A DNA stretch of 64,000 nucleotides from Blastocatellia bacterium (GTDB taxonomy: Bacteria > Acidobacteriota > Blastocatellia > Chloracidobacteriales > Chloracidobacteriaceae): contig JAIBAN010000004.1 in NCBI GenBank assembly GCA_019695185.1, positions 98,989-162,988 on the forward strand, in the 5' to 3' direction. The first letter of the stretch is position 1. Each line of letters opens with the position of its first letter. Positions 28,868 to 37,046 of the stretch are shown piece after piece. The position numbers were made by a program, and so were the translations under genes. The notes beneath the pieces are model-generated. The model was not told the origin of the DNA. It did no database searches and was given only the letters and a program-made list of their open reading frames with translations.

Positions 28868-28870
28868 TGC

Positions 28871-29533
28871 TTAAAACCGGTCTTTCAAACGACGGCGCAA
28901 ATCCTCCCGGCCACGGGCAATCCGTGATTTGACCGTTCCCACGGAAATGTCCAGAGCCTCGGCAATTTCCTCATAAGAAAGGCCTTTCACGTCGCGTAAA
29001 ATCACTGCCACCCGAAAATCAAACTTAATCGAGGCCAAAGCTGCCGCCAAGTGGCGCTGGCGTTCCAGAATCAGCGTGCGCTGTTCCGGATTTTCCGCCC
29101 CTGACGCCAAACGCTCGGCCAACGGTTGACCGTCTTCGGTCTCCGCCGTGTCGAGTGAAATGGTTTCACGCCGCCAGCGGCGTTTCCACCAGCGCTGTTG
29201 ATTGGCTGCCTGATTGACCGTGATGCGGTAAATCCAGGTTTTGAACTCGGATTCCCCACGAAACGAATGTGCCGCCTGATAGATTTTGAGGAAGGTTTCC
29301 TGCGTGGCATCACGAGCTTCCTCCGGGTCATTAAGCAGGCGGTAGGCAAGATTATAAATCGTACTTTGATAACGTGTGACGAGTTCTTCAAACGCCCCGT
29401 GAGTGCCTGCCCGCAACCCGGCCAAAAGTTCGGCATCGGCCAACGACAAATGCGAAGACACGACAGCCTCAGCGGAGAGGGCTCCCACTCCGTTGGTTGG
29501 TTGTCCGGCTGTAATGTCTCGCAAGTGCATCAT
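28871..29533 (-). CDS. ECF RNA polymerase sigma factor (RpoE-like)
   Basis: A 220-residue extracytoplasmic-function sigma factor. Region 2 shows LVTRYQSTIYNLAYRLL, DARDATQETFLKIY and FKTWIYRITVNQAANQQRW. Region 4 shows SLDTAETEDG as linker, LILRDVKGLSYEEIAEAL-like VILRDVKGLSYEEIAEALD and SVGTVKSRIARGREDLRRRL, a helix-turn-helix for the -35 element. A polar N-terminal extension of about 35 residues precedes region 2. A second ATG lies one codon after 29533. The anti-sigma gene follows on the same strand. Divergent from the DUF4139 gene, so the 128-base gap holds both promoters, though I could not identify an ECF-type motif with confidence. Confidence 0.95.
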   Translation of the reverse strand: MMHLRDITAGQPTNGVGALSAEAVVSSHLSLADAELLAGLRAGTHGAFEELVTRYQSTIYNLAYRLLNDPEEARDATQETFLKIYQAAHSFRGESEFKTWIYRITVNQAANQQRWWKRRWRRETISLDTAETEDGQPLAERLASGAENPEQRTLILERQRHLAAALASIKFDFRVAVILRDVKGLSYEEIAEALDISVGTVKSRIARGREDLRRRLKDRF

Positions 29534-29661
29534 GGTTGTGCCCTGCCTGAGATGTGATAGACTATGCAGGAAGTTTCTGGCCTCAAAAATTCCCGGTCCA
29601 CGCGTTAGACACTGGTTCTTGCGAAAAGTTCCTGAAAAATCCCCGAAAAAAGAGAAACTTT

Positions 29662-31860
29662 ATGAAGAGTAGCAAACTTGCGGCTTTGGCCATAGTTTTG
29701 TTATGGGGAGCGCCGCCGTCTGTTGCGCAAACCCCGCCGAAACGCCGTGCGACCCCTCTCGCGCCAGTTGCCAATCAAACCGTCAGAAATCAGTCACTGC
29801 CCTTACGCCGGGTCGTGCTTTACAGCAACGGCGTGGCTTATTTCGAACGCCGTGGCATGGTTTCCGGTCATGCCGAAATTCACCTGCCGTTCAAGCAATC
29901 GCAAATTGATGACGTGCTTAAATCCATGATTGTGCTTGATTTGGGCAAAGGAAAAATTGGTGCGGTCAGTTATAACTCATCAGCCCCGCCTTCGGCCCGA
30001 TTGGGTGAGATTCCTTTTTCGATGCCCGTTGAAACCTCCGGCAATGGTATGGCCGGAGTGCTCAAACAGTTGCAAGGGGCACAGGTTGCGGTGACCGGTT
30101 CCAGCCGGAGCGCCACCGGTGCCATTGTCACGATTGAGCGGCGCACGGTTCCTGGTGAAAAGGACAAACCGGCAACCGTGGTGCATACGCTCGTGATTGC
30201 TTCAGAAAGCGGTGAAATCACAAGTTTCGATTTGACCGACATCCGCTCCGTCAAGCTTTTGGACGAAGGCACCCGCCGCGACCTTAATACCTTTGCCGAG
30301 GCCAGTTCCTCCGTCCGTCGCCGCGATGCGAAAACCATTGTGGTGACTTCCGACGGGGAAGGCCAGCGCGAAATGGTGGTCAGCTACACGGTGGCTGCGC
30401 CGATTTGGAAGACCACCTATCGGGTAGTGATGGACAGTGAGGGGAAACCTTTTTTCCAGGGCTGGGCGATTGTTGACAATATTAGCGAAGAGGATTGGGA
30501 AAACGTGTCGCTTTCGCTCGTGTCGGGTACGCCAATATCGTTCATTCAACCCTTGCAGCAACCGCTCTATCGCTATCGTCCGGTGCTGCCGATTGCGGAC
30601 GATGTCAAACTTAACCCACAGGGTGTGCCCTTGGTGGAGTTGCCGGTTTCTTCAGGAGTCACGGAAACCGGGGAGAGGCGATCAACTGAATCTCCACGCC
30701 CAGCCTTGAGTAGTACAACTTCACCTTCCGTTCAGATAGCGAGTCAAAATAGCATTGGCGTGAATGCACAACTGACAAATCTCCCCTCTTCATACTTGAG
30801 ACGTTCAAGTCCGGCAACCGGCATCAGCTCAAGTATCACCGGTGGTGAGTCGGGGGTGAGTGCCGCCGCTGGAGGCAATGAAATCGGGGATTTGTTTGAG
30901 TACAAGATTTCCCAACCAGTCACTGTAAAACAGGACCGCTCGGCACTTGTGCCGATTGTCCAGGAAAAGCTGGAAGGGGAAAAAGTTTCACTTTACAACG
31001 AGACAACCTCCAAAGAACGTCCACTGAACGGGATTCGCCTGCTCAACAACACCAAACTGACGCTTGAGAGCGGCATTTTGACAATCGTGGATGGTGACGC
31101 CTACGCTGGAGAGGGAAGCCTTGACCGTTTCAAACCAGGTGACCGGCGCTTTGTGACCTATGCGGTTGATTTGGGGACATCTGTGACAACCAAGACCGAC
31201 TATCAGCGGAACCCGGTTTTTCTGGTCAGGAAAAATGGCCAGGACCTGGAGATTCATTACTATGTGACGGAAAAGAGAACCTACACAGTGACCAACCAAA
31301 CTGACCGTCCCAAGACCGTGTATTTGGAACACCCTAAACGCGGTGGTTGGGAACTGACAAAAGACATGGGGACACCTCCTTCCACAGGGCCAACGGTCAA
31401 CCGTTTTCGGCTGGAATTGGAGCCTCGGCAAACCAAGGAATTCGTTGTCAGCGAACGTCAGGCATTGATGGATGAGTATCCTCTTGGTAGTTTTACACAA
31501 TGGGTTTTGGACGACTTCCTCAAAAATCGGTATGTTGATGAAACAATGCGGGAAGCCCTGCAACCCATTGTCGAACGCAATGAAAAAATCAGTGAACTTG
31601 AAGCTGCAAATGAGCGGGCCGACCAGGAAATCGAAAAAATCACTGAGGGGCAAAGCCGGTTACGGGAAAACATTGAAACCCTGAGCAAAACCCCGGAAGC
31701 CAAACAACTGATTACCCGCTATGTGACGAAACTGACCGACCAGGAAATCCGAGTCGAGGAATTAACCAAAAAGAAGGCTGAAAATCTGGCTGAAATTGAC
31801 CGGCTCAAGAAAGAAAACATCGAGGCAGTCAAAAAACTGGTGTACGAACGGAAGTTTTGA
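29662..31860 (+). CDS. Secreted DUF4139 (MuiA-like) protein
   Basis: Exported 732-residue protein of the DUF4139 family, sometimes called mucoidy inhibitor-like, with no known reaction. A signal peptide (MKSSKLAALAIVLLWG then SVAQ) is followed by a beta-rich N-terminal part containing RVVLYSNGVAYFERRG and FKQSQIDDVLKSM. The DUF4139 core follows, with SYTVAAPIWKTTYRV, GWAIVDNISEEDWENVSLSLVSG and later RRFVTYAVDLGTSVTTK. The last about 110 residues are a coiled coil (EKISELEAANERADQEIEK onward). A Ser/Thr-rich insert lies at about 340-405. The ATG at 29662 begins the signal peptide, so upstream codons to 29554 are left out. Divergent from the ECF sigma gene and possibly part of its envelope response. 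Confidence 0.85.
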   Translation: MKSSKLAALAIVLLWGAPPSVAQTPPKRRATPLAPVANQTVRNQSLPLRRVVLYSNGVAYFERRGMVSGHAEIHLPFKQSQIDDVLKSMIVLDLGKGKIGAVSYNSSAPPSARLGEIPFSMPVETSGNGMAGVLKQLQGAQVAVTGSSRSATGAIVTIERRTVPGEKDKPATVVHTLVIASESGEITSFDLTDIRSVKLLDEGTRRDLNTFAEASSSVRRRDAKTIVVTSDGEGQREMVVSYTVAAPIWKTTYRVVMDSEGKPFFQGWAIVDNISEEDWENVSLSLVSGTPISFIQPLQQPLYRYRPVLPIADDVKLNPQGVPLVELPVSSGVTETGERRSTESPRPALSSTTSPSVQIASQNSIGVNAQLTNLPSSYLRRSSPATGISSSITGGESGVSAAAGGNEIGDLFEYKISQPVTVKQDRSALVPIVQEKLEGEKVSLYNETTSKERPLNGIRLLNNTKLTLESGILTIVDGDAYAGEGSLDRFKPGDRRFVTYAVDLGTSVTTKTDYQRNPVFLVRKNGQDLEIHYYVTEKRTYTVTNQTDRPKTVYLEHPKRGGWELTKDMGTPPSTGPTVNRFRLELEPRQTKEFVVSERQALMDEYPLGSFTQWVLDDFLKNRYVDETMREALQPIVERNEKISELEAANERADQEIEKITEGQSRLRENIETLSKTPEAKQLITRYVTKLTDQEIRVEELTKKKAENLAEIDRLKKENIEAVKKLVYERKF

Positions 31861-31864
31861 CAAT

Positions 31865-31960
31865 GGTGGGTCGTGGGTCGTGGGTTGTAGGTTGTTGGTT
31901 GTCAGTCGGGGTTTATGCTTTACTTGGCACAATCCTGTGATTTTCAACCCACAACCTACC
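31865..31960. repeat. Paired array GTGGGTC/GTAGGTT and complement
   Basis: Five or six copies of a GTGGGTC/GTGGGTT/GTAGGTT 7-mer at 31865-31902, starting four bases past the DUF4139 stop, face CAACCCACAACCTACC at 31945-31960. The right arm ends ten bases before the ABC ATPase start. Tandem gap, both genes plus. Confidence 0.85.
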
Positions 31961-31970
31961 TGCAATCACC

Positions 31971-32921
31971 ATGTCCCAACTGCCACTTCTTGAAGTTTCC
32001 CATCTCAAAAAATACTTTCCTGCCGGGAAAGGTCAGGTCAAAGCCGTGGATGATGTCAGTTTCAGCGTGCTTCGCGGCGAAACGCTGGGGCTGGTCGGCG
32101 AATCCGGTTGTGGGAAAACCACGGTCGGGCGTTCGATTCTGCGGTTGATTGAGCCGACCGCCGGAGAGGTTTCCTTCGAAGGGAAAAATTTGCTGAAACT
32201 CTCCGCAGGGGAGATGCGTGCCAAACGGCGCGACATGCAGATTATTTTTCAGGACCCTTACGCGTCGCTTAATCCCCGGATGAAGGTTGGGGATGCGATT
32301 GCCGAGCCTTTGACCATTCATGGCATTGGCGAGAAGGCCACCCGCCGCGAGCAGGTGGCGGAATTGCTGCGTGTGGTGGGACTGGCTCCCGAATACGCTG
32401 ACCGCTATCCGCATGAATTCTCCGGCGGACAGCGGCAACGCATTGGAATTGCACGGGCTTTGGCGCTCAAACCCAAATTCATTGTGGCGGATGAACCGGT
32501 TTCGGCACTTGATGTGTCAGTCCAGGCGCAGGTGGTCAATCTGCTTCAGGATTTACAGGAACAGTTTCAATTGACCTACCTCTTTATTTCGCACGGATTG
32601 GCTGTGGTCGAATATTTATGCGACCGGGTGGGAGTGATGTATCTGGGAAAAATCGTTGAAATTGCTCCTAGTCGGGTGCTGTACGAAAATCCGAAACATC
32701 CCTACACGCAGGCATTGCTTTCCAGTATTCCGGTTCCTGACCCAACTTTGCGGCGGGAGCGGGTGCCTTTGACTGGAGACGTTCCGACCCCGCTCAATCC
32801 GCCTGCCGGATGCCGGTTTCATACCCGGTGCCCCTATGCGAAACCCGAATGCAAGGAAAAAGAGCCGCCACTGCGTGAAGTCGAACCCAGCCATGCGGCT
32901 GCCTGCTGGTTGCTTGAGTAA
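31971..32921 (+). CDS. Oligopeptide/dipeptide ABC transporter ATPase, OppF/DppF type (orphan)
   Basis: A 316-residue ATPase of the peptide/nickel importer class. It carries Walker [10 protein letters not shown], the Q-loop [12 protein letters not shown], the signature [17 protein letters not shown], Walker [15 protein letters not shown], the H-loop FISHG and the C-terminal oligopeptide-transporter segment [25 protein letters not shown] with cysteines that may bind a cluster. Usually OppF is paired with OppD, two permeases and a binding protein. None of these is in the window, so it is an orphan here or serves a system elsewhere. NTF2-like gene follows by 18 bases. Confidence 0.93.
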   Translation: MSQLPLLEVSHLKKYFPAGKGQVKAVDDVSFSVLRGETLGLVGESGCGKTTVGRSILRLIEPTAGEVSFEGKNLLKLSAGEMRAKRRDMQIIFQDPYASLNPRMKVGDAIAEPLTIHGIGEKATRREQVAELLRVVGLAPEYADRYPHEFSGGQRQRIGIARALALKPKFIVADEPVSALDVSVQAQVVNLLQDLQEQFQLTYLFISHGLAVVEYLCDRVGVMYLGKIVEIAPSRVLYENPKHPYTQALLSSIPVPDPTLRRERVPLTGDVPTPLNPPAGCRFHTRCPYAKPECKEKEPPLREVEPSHAAACWLLE

Positions 32922-32939
32922 ATATAAAGGAGAACGCTG

Positions 32940-33428
32940 ATGAAGTTTCTGTTCCCCGTTTGTTTGGTTCTGTGTGGTGTCTTCATTGGAGGGACCGAGG
33001 TTGCTGCGCAGTCCAGGATTCCCTCGCAACGGGCGGAAAAAAACGATGCCCAGGCCATTGACCGGGCCACCAAGGAAATTCGGGCCGTGCTCGACGCCCA
33101 GGTGGCTGCGTGGAATCGCGGTGATTTGGAAGGGTTTATGGCCGGATACTGGCGTTCGCCGGAGCTGACTTTTACTTCCGGAACAAATTTGACCAATGGT
33201 TGGGATGAAACCCTGGCTCGTTACAAAAAACGGTATCAAGGGGAAGGCAAGGAGATGGGAACCCTCGGTTTCGAGGAAATCACGATTGAGGTTCTGGGGG
33301 AGAAAGCTGCCTTCGTGCGCGGAAAATGGAAACTTCAGATGAAAGAAAGTGCTCCCGGCGGGCGGTTTACCTTGATTGTCCGGCGCTTTCCCGAAGGCTG
33401 GCGGGTCATTCATGACCACACTTCATAG
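32940..33428 (+). CDS. Secreted NTF2-like (DUF4440/SnoaL-type) protein
   Basis: A 162-residue exported protein. A signal peptide (MKFLFPVCLVLCGVFIGG then EVAAQS) precedes a cystatin/NTF2-like domain with IRAVLDAQVAAWNRGDLEGFMAGYW, TFTSGTNLTNGW and the closing FTLIVRRFPEGWRVIHDHTS, the hallmarks of DUF4440-type calcium/calmodulin-kinase-association-like folds. These act as ligand pockets or rare enzymes, and no specific function is suggested. AAGGAG is eight bases upstream of the ATG, and the gene is likely translated with the preceding ATPase. Confidence 0.85.
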   Translation: MKFLFPVCLVLCGVFIGGTEVAAQSRIPSQRAEKNDAQAIDRATKEIRAVLDAQVAAWNRGDLEGFMAGYWRSPELTFTSGTNLTNGWDETLARYKKRYQGEGKEMGTLGFEEITIEVLGEKAAFVRGKWKLQMKESAPGGRFTLIVRRFPEGWRVIHDHTS

Positions 33429-33431
33429 GAA

Positions 33432-33579
33432 CAGTCTTGAGAGTCTTGGGAGTCTTGGGAGTCTTGGGAGTCTTGGGAGTCTAGGGAGTCTTGAGAACAG
33501 GGAATCCCTTATCATCTTGTCACCTGTCACCCTGTCACCTATCACCTTGTCAGGTGTTGCCCCCAAGACTCCCAGGACT
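33432..33579. repeat. Nonamer array GTCTTGGGA plus TGTCACC heptamers with inverted arm
   Basis: Six to seven copies of GTCTTGGGA-type units at 33432-33495 use the same 9-mer as the 16.2 kb locus. They are followed by five 7-mers of the TGTCACC/TATCACC kind at 33518-33552 and a short complement CCAAGACTCCCAGGACT at 33563-33579. Convergent gap. Two different unit lengths share one gap. Confidence 0.85.
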
Positions 33580-34086
33580 TTAGGATTGGGCTTTGGCACG
33601 AGGGGCAAAATGAGTGGCATGCCAGGAACTGGCAAATGGAATCTGCCACTTTCCCTTTCGCACCTCAGCCAACGACACAACGGAGTTGTCATATACAATG
33701 GTTTCGGCAGTGACATTTCCGGCTTGCACATATTTTCGAAATGTCGGGCGGTCCATTTCTCTTACGGTATTTCCTTCCCGAAAGAAAATCTGTGTGTTGT
33801 CTGACAGGCTGCTGCCCACTTGGCTGACCATTTCCGCGACGGATCGAAACAGGCCATCAATCGAGCAGCCTGAAACATCATCGAGTGACGTATCGGCTGC
33901 CACGACCAGAAATCGTTCCTCACAAACTTCGAACCCACCTCTCACTCTGGCTCCGTGTGACATCCACTGAGAAAGAAATGTGTTCATAGCTTGGGAAAAT
34001 GTTTGCATTTGGGATGCAGTCAGGGTTTCCCGGAAGGGAAAGACCCAGACTCGCGCAGTGTCCGGCAATTGCTGGAGATTGTTCAT
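33580..34086 (-). CDS. Conserved hypothetical protein (family often mislabelled ABC transporter ATPase)
   Basis: A 168-residue soluble protein with no Walker motifs. It matches by eye a small family common in Bacteroidota that is databased under the misleading name ABC transporter ATPase: LPDTARVWVFPFRETLT, then FLSQWMSHGARVRGGF, RFLVVAADTSLDDVSGCSIDGLFRSV, then FREGNTVREMDRPTFRKYV. The conserved SGCSID and W.SHG motifs suggest an enzymatic or binding site, but none is known. It starts 17 bases downstream of the FHA gene on the same strand and is probably co-transcribed with it. Confidence 0.65.
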   Translation of the reverse strand: MNNLQQLPDTARVWVFPFRETLTASQMQTFSQAMNTFLSQWMSHGARVRGGFEVCEERFLVVAADTSLDDVSGCSIDGLFRSVAEMVSQVGSSLSDNTQIFFREGNTVREMDRPTFRKYVQAGNVTAETIVYDNSVVSLAEVRKGKWQIPFASSWHATHFAPRAKAQS

Positions 34087-34103
34087 AACGTTTCTGCACC
34101 TTT

Positions 34104-35054
34104 TTATGTAGTTGGAGCAATGGCTTCAATGGAAAGGGAAAACCCACAAAGTTCAATTGGTTCTCCGGTTCCCACCTCGGCCCGATTGTCAGTCGTGATT
34201 TCCTTTTTTCCGACCAGAATGGAGTTGCGCCCCAGACAGGTGGCAAAAAATTTGCCTTCTTCCGTGCGTTCCAGCTTGATATGCGAACGACTGATTTCCA
34301 TATCGCCGGTCAAGCGGATGTCTTCCTGAGCACCGCGCCCAATGCTGATGACCGGTTTGTTCAAGGCATAAGTTGAATTGTGAACGCCGTTTTGAAAGAC
34401 CGCGACCGAAAAAAGCGGGGCTCGCGGGCGGACCTGGGTGGCATCATCATCAGGAAGCATGAAAGCCTGGGCATTGGGTTTGACAATGGTTGGAGCTTCG
34501 TGCAGGTCAACCGTGGCCGGCATAACCGAGGCCATGGGCGCGGTTGCCAGCGGGGCGGTTGGTGTGGCCGGAAGTGGTGGAAGCGGTGGAGGCGGCGGGG
34601 TTGATGGTGTGGTTGGCAGGGTGCGAGGCTTGACCTGGGTGATTTCCGCTTTTTTATCCCATACTGGCTGGACGCGGAACTTGCCCTTTTCCAGACCAGG
34701 GTCCACTCGCAATTCGATGGTCAGCGTCCGGGTTTGCAATTCACCGCTGCCAACCAGCTCGCGGGCGCGTTCGGCAATGACCGTATGAAGGCCCCGTTCC
34801 AGACCTTCACGTTTTTCCCCTTGCCATTCGGCATCATCATCCCTGCTTAAAAAAACGACATATTCACGGGGAATATAGGTCGGCCCTCCTGGCGGGGTGA
34901 ACATCTCGCTTTCCATCACTTCTTCAATCCCACGGGCAATGGAAATCAGGAACTCCTCCCAACGACTGGTTTTGCGTTGCTTTTCGGGCGTTTCGGTAAT
35001 TTCCTCGTCGTCAATCCAGCCACGCAGTTTTCCCACAAAATCTTTCCAACCCAT
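34104..35054 (-). CDS. DUF3662-like and FHA domain protein
   Basis: A 316-residue cytoplasmic protein with a phosphothreonine-binding FHA domain at its C-terminus (about residues 220-316): VISIGRGAQEDIRLTG, MEISRSHIKLE and FATCLGRNSILVG keep the family's Gly-Arg, Ser and His residues. The N-terminal about 130 residues resemble the DUF3662 domain of FhaA-type proteins (SRWEEFLISIARGIEEVMESEMF, then VVFLSRDDDAEW). A Pro/Ala/Thr linker lies between. It likely reads Ser/Thr phosphorylation signals, though no kinase of that type is nearby except PrkA at 9.6 kb. The start ATG 35054 (MGWKDF) follows AGGA and is preferred to codons reaching 35099. Confidence 0.85.
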   Translation of the reverse strand: MGWKDFVGKLRGWIDDEEITETPEKQRKTSRWEEFLISIARGIEEVMESEMFTPPGGPTYIPREYVVFLSRDDDAEWQGEKREGLERGLHTVIAERARELVGSGELQTRTLTIELRVDPGLEKGKFRVQPVWDKKAEITQVKPRTLPTTPSTPPPPPLPPLPATPTAPLATAPMASVMPATVDLHEAPTIVKPNAQAFMLPDDDATQVRPRAPLFSVAVFQNGVHNSTYALNKPVISIGRGAQEDIRLTGDMEISRSHIKLERTEEGKFFATCLGRNSILVGKKEITTDNRAEVGTGEPIELCGFSLSIEAIAPTT

Positions 35055-35228
35055 GACAATTGGTCCTTTCCTGATAGGGGTGAGGCACTTTTGGAACATT
35101 TTATCCCTGAAAGACCCTCAAAAAACCGGGGAAATCTTTCAACTTTAGGATGCTTCGTATTTTTGGTGGAGAACGTTCGTGTATTTTCGTGTGCAGAAAC
35201 TGTTCTGGCAAGAGGAGGGCAGCAACTT

Positions 35229-36005
35229 ATGCTCGGAGCCATCGGCGGCGACATCATTGGATCCTATTTTGAAATCCGTCCTGTCAAAACCACGGATTTT
35301 CCGCTGTTTACCAAATATTCGGTTTTTACCGACGACACGGTGCTGACGGTTGCCATCGCGCATGCCATTTTGCGTGGTGAACCTTATGCCACGGCGTTGA
35401 AGCGGTTTGGCCGCCAATACCCGCAGGCTGGCTATGGGGGAACCTTTTACAACTGGATGCTTTCAGACAGCTACAACCCTTATCACAGTTGGGGGAATGG
35501 TTCGGCTATGCGGGTCAGCCCGGTGGCTTGGGCTTTTGAGTCTTTTGAGAAGACTCTGGATGAAGCCCGTCAAAGCGCTGAAGTGACCCACAACCACCCG
35601 GAAGGCATCAAGGGGGCGCTGGCAGTTGCCGCTGCAATTTTCATGGCCCGGTCCGGGGAAGCGAAAACGCTGATTCGGGAAGTGATTTCACGAGCTTACG
35701 GCTATGATTTGAATCGCACCCTGGATGAAATCCGACCAACGTACCATTTTGATGTGGCATGTCAGGGCTCGGTTCCCGAATCCATCATCGCGTTTCTGGA
35801 ATCGGACAGTTATGAGGACGCTGTGCGCAAGGCGGTTTCCCTTGGGGGAGACAGCGATACGATGGCCTGCATTGCAGGGGCAATTGCCGAAGCCTTCTAC
35901 GGTGAAATCCCGGCGGAAATTGCGCGTGAAATCCGAAGTCGGCTGCCTTCGGACCTGCTGGACATCGTTGACGAATTCGAAGAAAAATTTCCGGGACGCT
36001 GTTGA
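35229..36005 (+). CDS. ADP-ribosylglycohydrolase family protein
   Basis: A 258-residue enzyme of the DraG/ARH fold that removes ADP-ribose from proteins or small molecules using two magnesium ions. It has LGAIGGDIIGSYFE at the N-terminus, the metal motif FTDDTVLTVAIA, GNGSAMRVSPVAWA, and the C-terminal metal motif GGDSDTMACIAGAIAEA. The ATG at 35229 has GAGGAGGG about eight bases upstream. In-frame codons from 34977 overlap the divergent FHA promoter region and are excluded. The true target is unknown. A second ADP-ribose-related gene lies at 46.2 kb. Confidence 0.93.
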   Translation: MLGAIGGDIIGSYFEIRPVKTTDFPLFTKYSVFTDDTVLTVAIAHAILRGEPYATALKRFGRQYPQAGYGGTFYNWMLSDSYNPYHSWGNGSAMRVSPVAWAFESFEKTLDEARQSAEVTHNHPEGIKGALAVAAAIFMARSGEAKTLIREVISRAYGYDLNRTLDEIRPTYHFDVACQGSVPESIIAFLESDSYEDAVRKAVSLGGDSDTMACIAGAIAEAFYGEIPAEIAREIRSRLPSDLLDIVDEFEEKFPGRC

Positions 36006-36014
36006 AATTTGTGA

Positions 36015-36044
36015 TTGACCCAAAGCACAAAGTATGAATAATGC
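36015..36044 (+). promoter_or_regulatory. Possible promoter of the 36.1 kb small transcript
   Basis: TTGACC at 36015-36020 and TAATGC at 36039-36044 are 18 bases apart, just past the ADP-ribosylglycohydrolase stop. Start of transcription would be near 36051. The -10 match is weak. Confidence 0.35.
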
Positions 36045-36050
36045 ATAATT

Positions 36051-36333
36051 TGCTCCATACATTTTTTCAAGAAAGGTTGCCCCAAGCATCTATGTCAGCA
36101 GGCAGTAGTAGCACCAACGTCGGACCGCTAGAACCAAAGTTCTTCGGATCGTCGTTTGTTTTCATGCCGACGTATGCACACGCATCCGGGTTGCGGATGC
36201 CGGCAACCAATTCGCTTGAAATGAGGAGTAAAGTGCGCAGCAGTACTTTGGTATCAGGCGTCTGACGCTTGCACCATTTCGGATTGTTCCGAAAAAGGCC
36301 GAACTGCTGATGCACAGCAGTTCGGCCTTTTTT
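36051..36333 (+). other. Small transcription unit of unknown function (sRNA or 57-residue peptide)
   Basis: Between a possible promoter and a strong terminator lies a unit of about 280 bases. It contains an open frame from ATG 36092 to 36265, 57 residues, starting MSAGSSSTNVGPLEPKFF and containing FVFMPTYAHASGLRMP. The frame is also open from ATG 36041. The ribosome site is poor (AAAGG about 15 bases upstream), and codons such as CTA, GTA and AGT are less typical of neighbouring genes. I recognise no protein family and no RNA family. It could be a small RNA, a leader peptide or a genuine small protein. Confidence 0.4.
36292..36333 (+). terminator. Strong rho-independent terminator
   Basis: A perfect 18-bp stem, AAAAAGGCCGAACTGCTG (36292-36309) with its complement (36315-36332), closes a 5-base loop and ends in six T. 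Because the stem begins with A5 it could work in both directions. A smaller hairpin TTTCGGA/TCCGAAA immediately upstream overlaps its A-tract. Confidence 0.92.
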
Positions 36334-36420
36334 CTGTTTTCACGGGATTTCCCCCTTTTCCCCAGAGGAGTTACTCCAATGAGCCACTGAAGTCCAAATT
36401 TTGTGAGGAGGTATCAACCA

Positions 36421-36681
36421 ATGAAGCTTTTTGCTTTTTTGCGTGGACGTGGGTCAAGCGACGCACGTCTGATTCGGGTCGAAGCCGGTGAACTCAACGG
36501 CCATCTTTCAACTGCTGTTCGCTGCGAAATGCGCGAACGTCTCCGCGAACTGGTCGGCAAAGCCGAACAGAAGCGCCAACTTCGCAATCTGCACGGTTTT
36601 CCGCCTTTGGTGATGCAAGGGATGACCAATGGGCGGGAACATTCAGACGAGGGGGATAGTCGATGTCTAGTCCTGGGTTAG
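36421..36681 (+). CDS. Small basic protein of unknown function
   Basis: An 86-residue frame with a strong GAGGAGGT ribosome site nine bases before ATG 36421. The product starts KLFAFLRGRGSSDARLIRVE, has a charged helix CEMRERLRELVGKAEQKRQL in the middle and ends NGREHSDEGDSRCLVLG. It is basic, has no signal peptide or membrane helix, and I recognise no family. A hairpin terminator follows the stop by 14 bases. The good ribosome site and bounded unit argue that it is real. Confidence 0.55.
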   Translation: MKLFAFLRGRGSSDARLIRVEAGELNGHLSTAVRCEMRERLRELVGKAEQKRQLRNLHGFPPLVMQGMTNGREHSDEGDSRCLVLG

Positions 36682-37046
36682 ATGATAATAGAAGCTGAAC
36701 GGGGAGCCACGATAGTCAATATCACTCCCCGTTCAGTCTTTCAGCCTGCTGTTTCTGTTTCCTTCCTGCATTTCTTCCATTCATAATTTCTGTTCCAATT
36801 CGTTCGTCCCAGTCTTGTATTTCATTTCCTGATGTAAGCAGTTTCAGGGTGCCATTATTTTTCCACTGCCCGTCTGGAAACTCTGAAAGCGGTATCGTTT
36901 TCAGCTTGCTTCCTGGTTGGGTTTTTTATTTACTGAGAGAACCACAAAGAGGAATGCACCCGTATTTCTCGCAAAATCCTGTGGGACACCTCATTTCAAC
37001 TCGCAGTACCCTCAAAAAATTTGGTTTTTGGATAAAAGGAGAAGCA
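36682..37046. other. Intergenic gap without recognised gene
   Basis: This 365-base gap opens with the terminator of the small basic gene. The remainder is pyrimidine-rich on the plus strand, and I see no open frame with a ribosome site, no repeat array and no convincing promoter. The AAAGGAG at its end belongs to the DUF4394 gene. Confidence 0.5.
36695..36736 (+). terminator. Hairpin terminator after the small basic gene
   Basis: CTGAACGGGGAG (36695-36706) pairs perfectly with CTCCCCGTTCAG (36725-36736) across an 18-base loop. The following T-rich stretch (TCTTTC) is weak, so termination strength is uncertain. Confidence 0.65.

Noticed and set aside
36067..36315. 82-codon minus-strand frame over the 36.1 kb unit
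   Set aside because: It lacks a ribosome site, runs through the terminator stem and has no recognisable feature.
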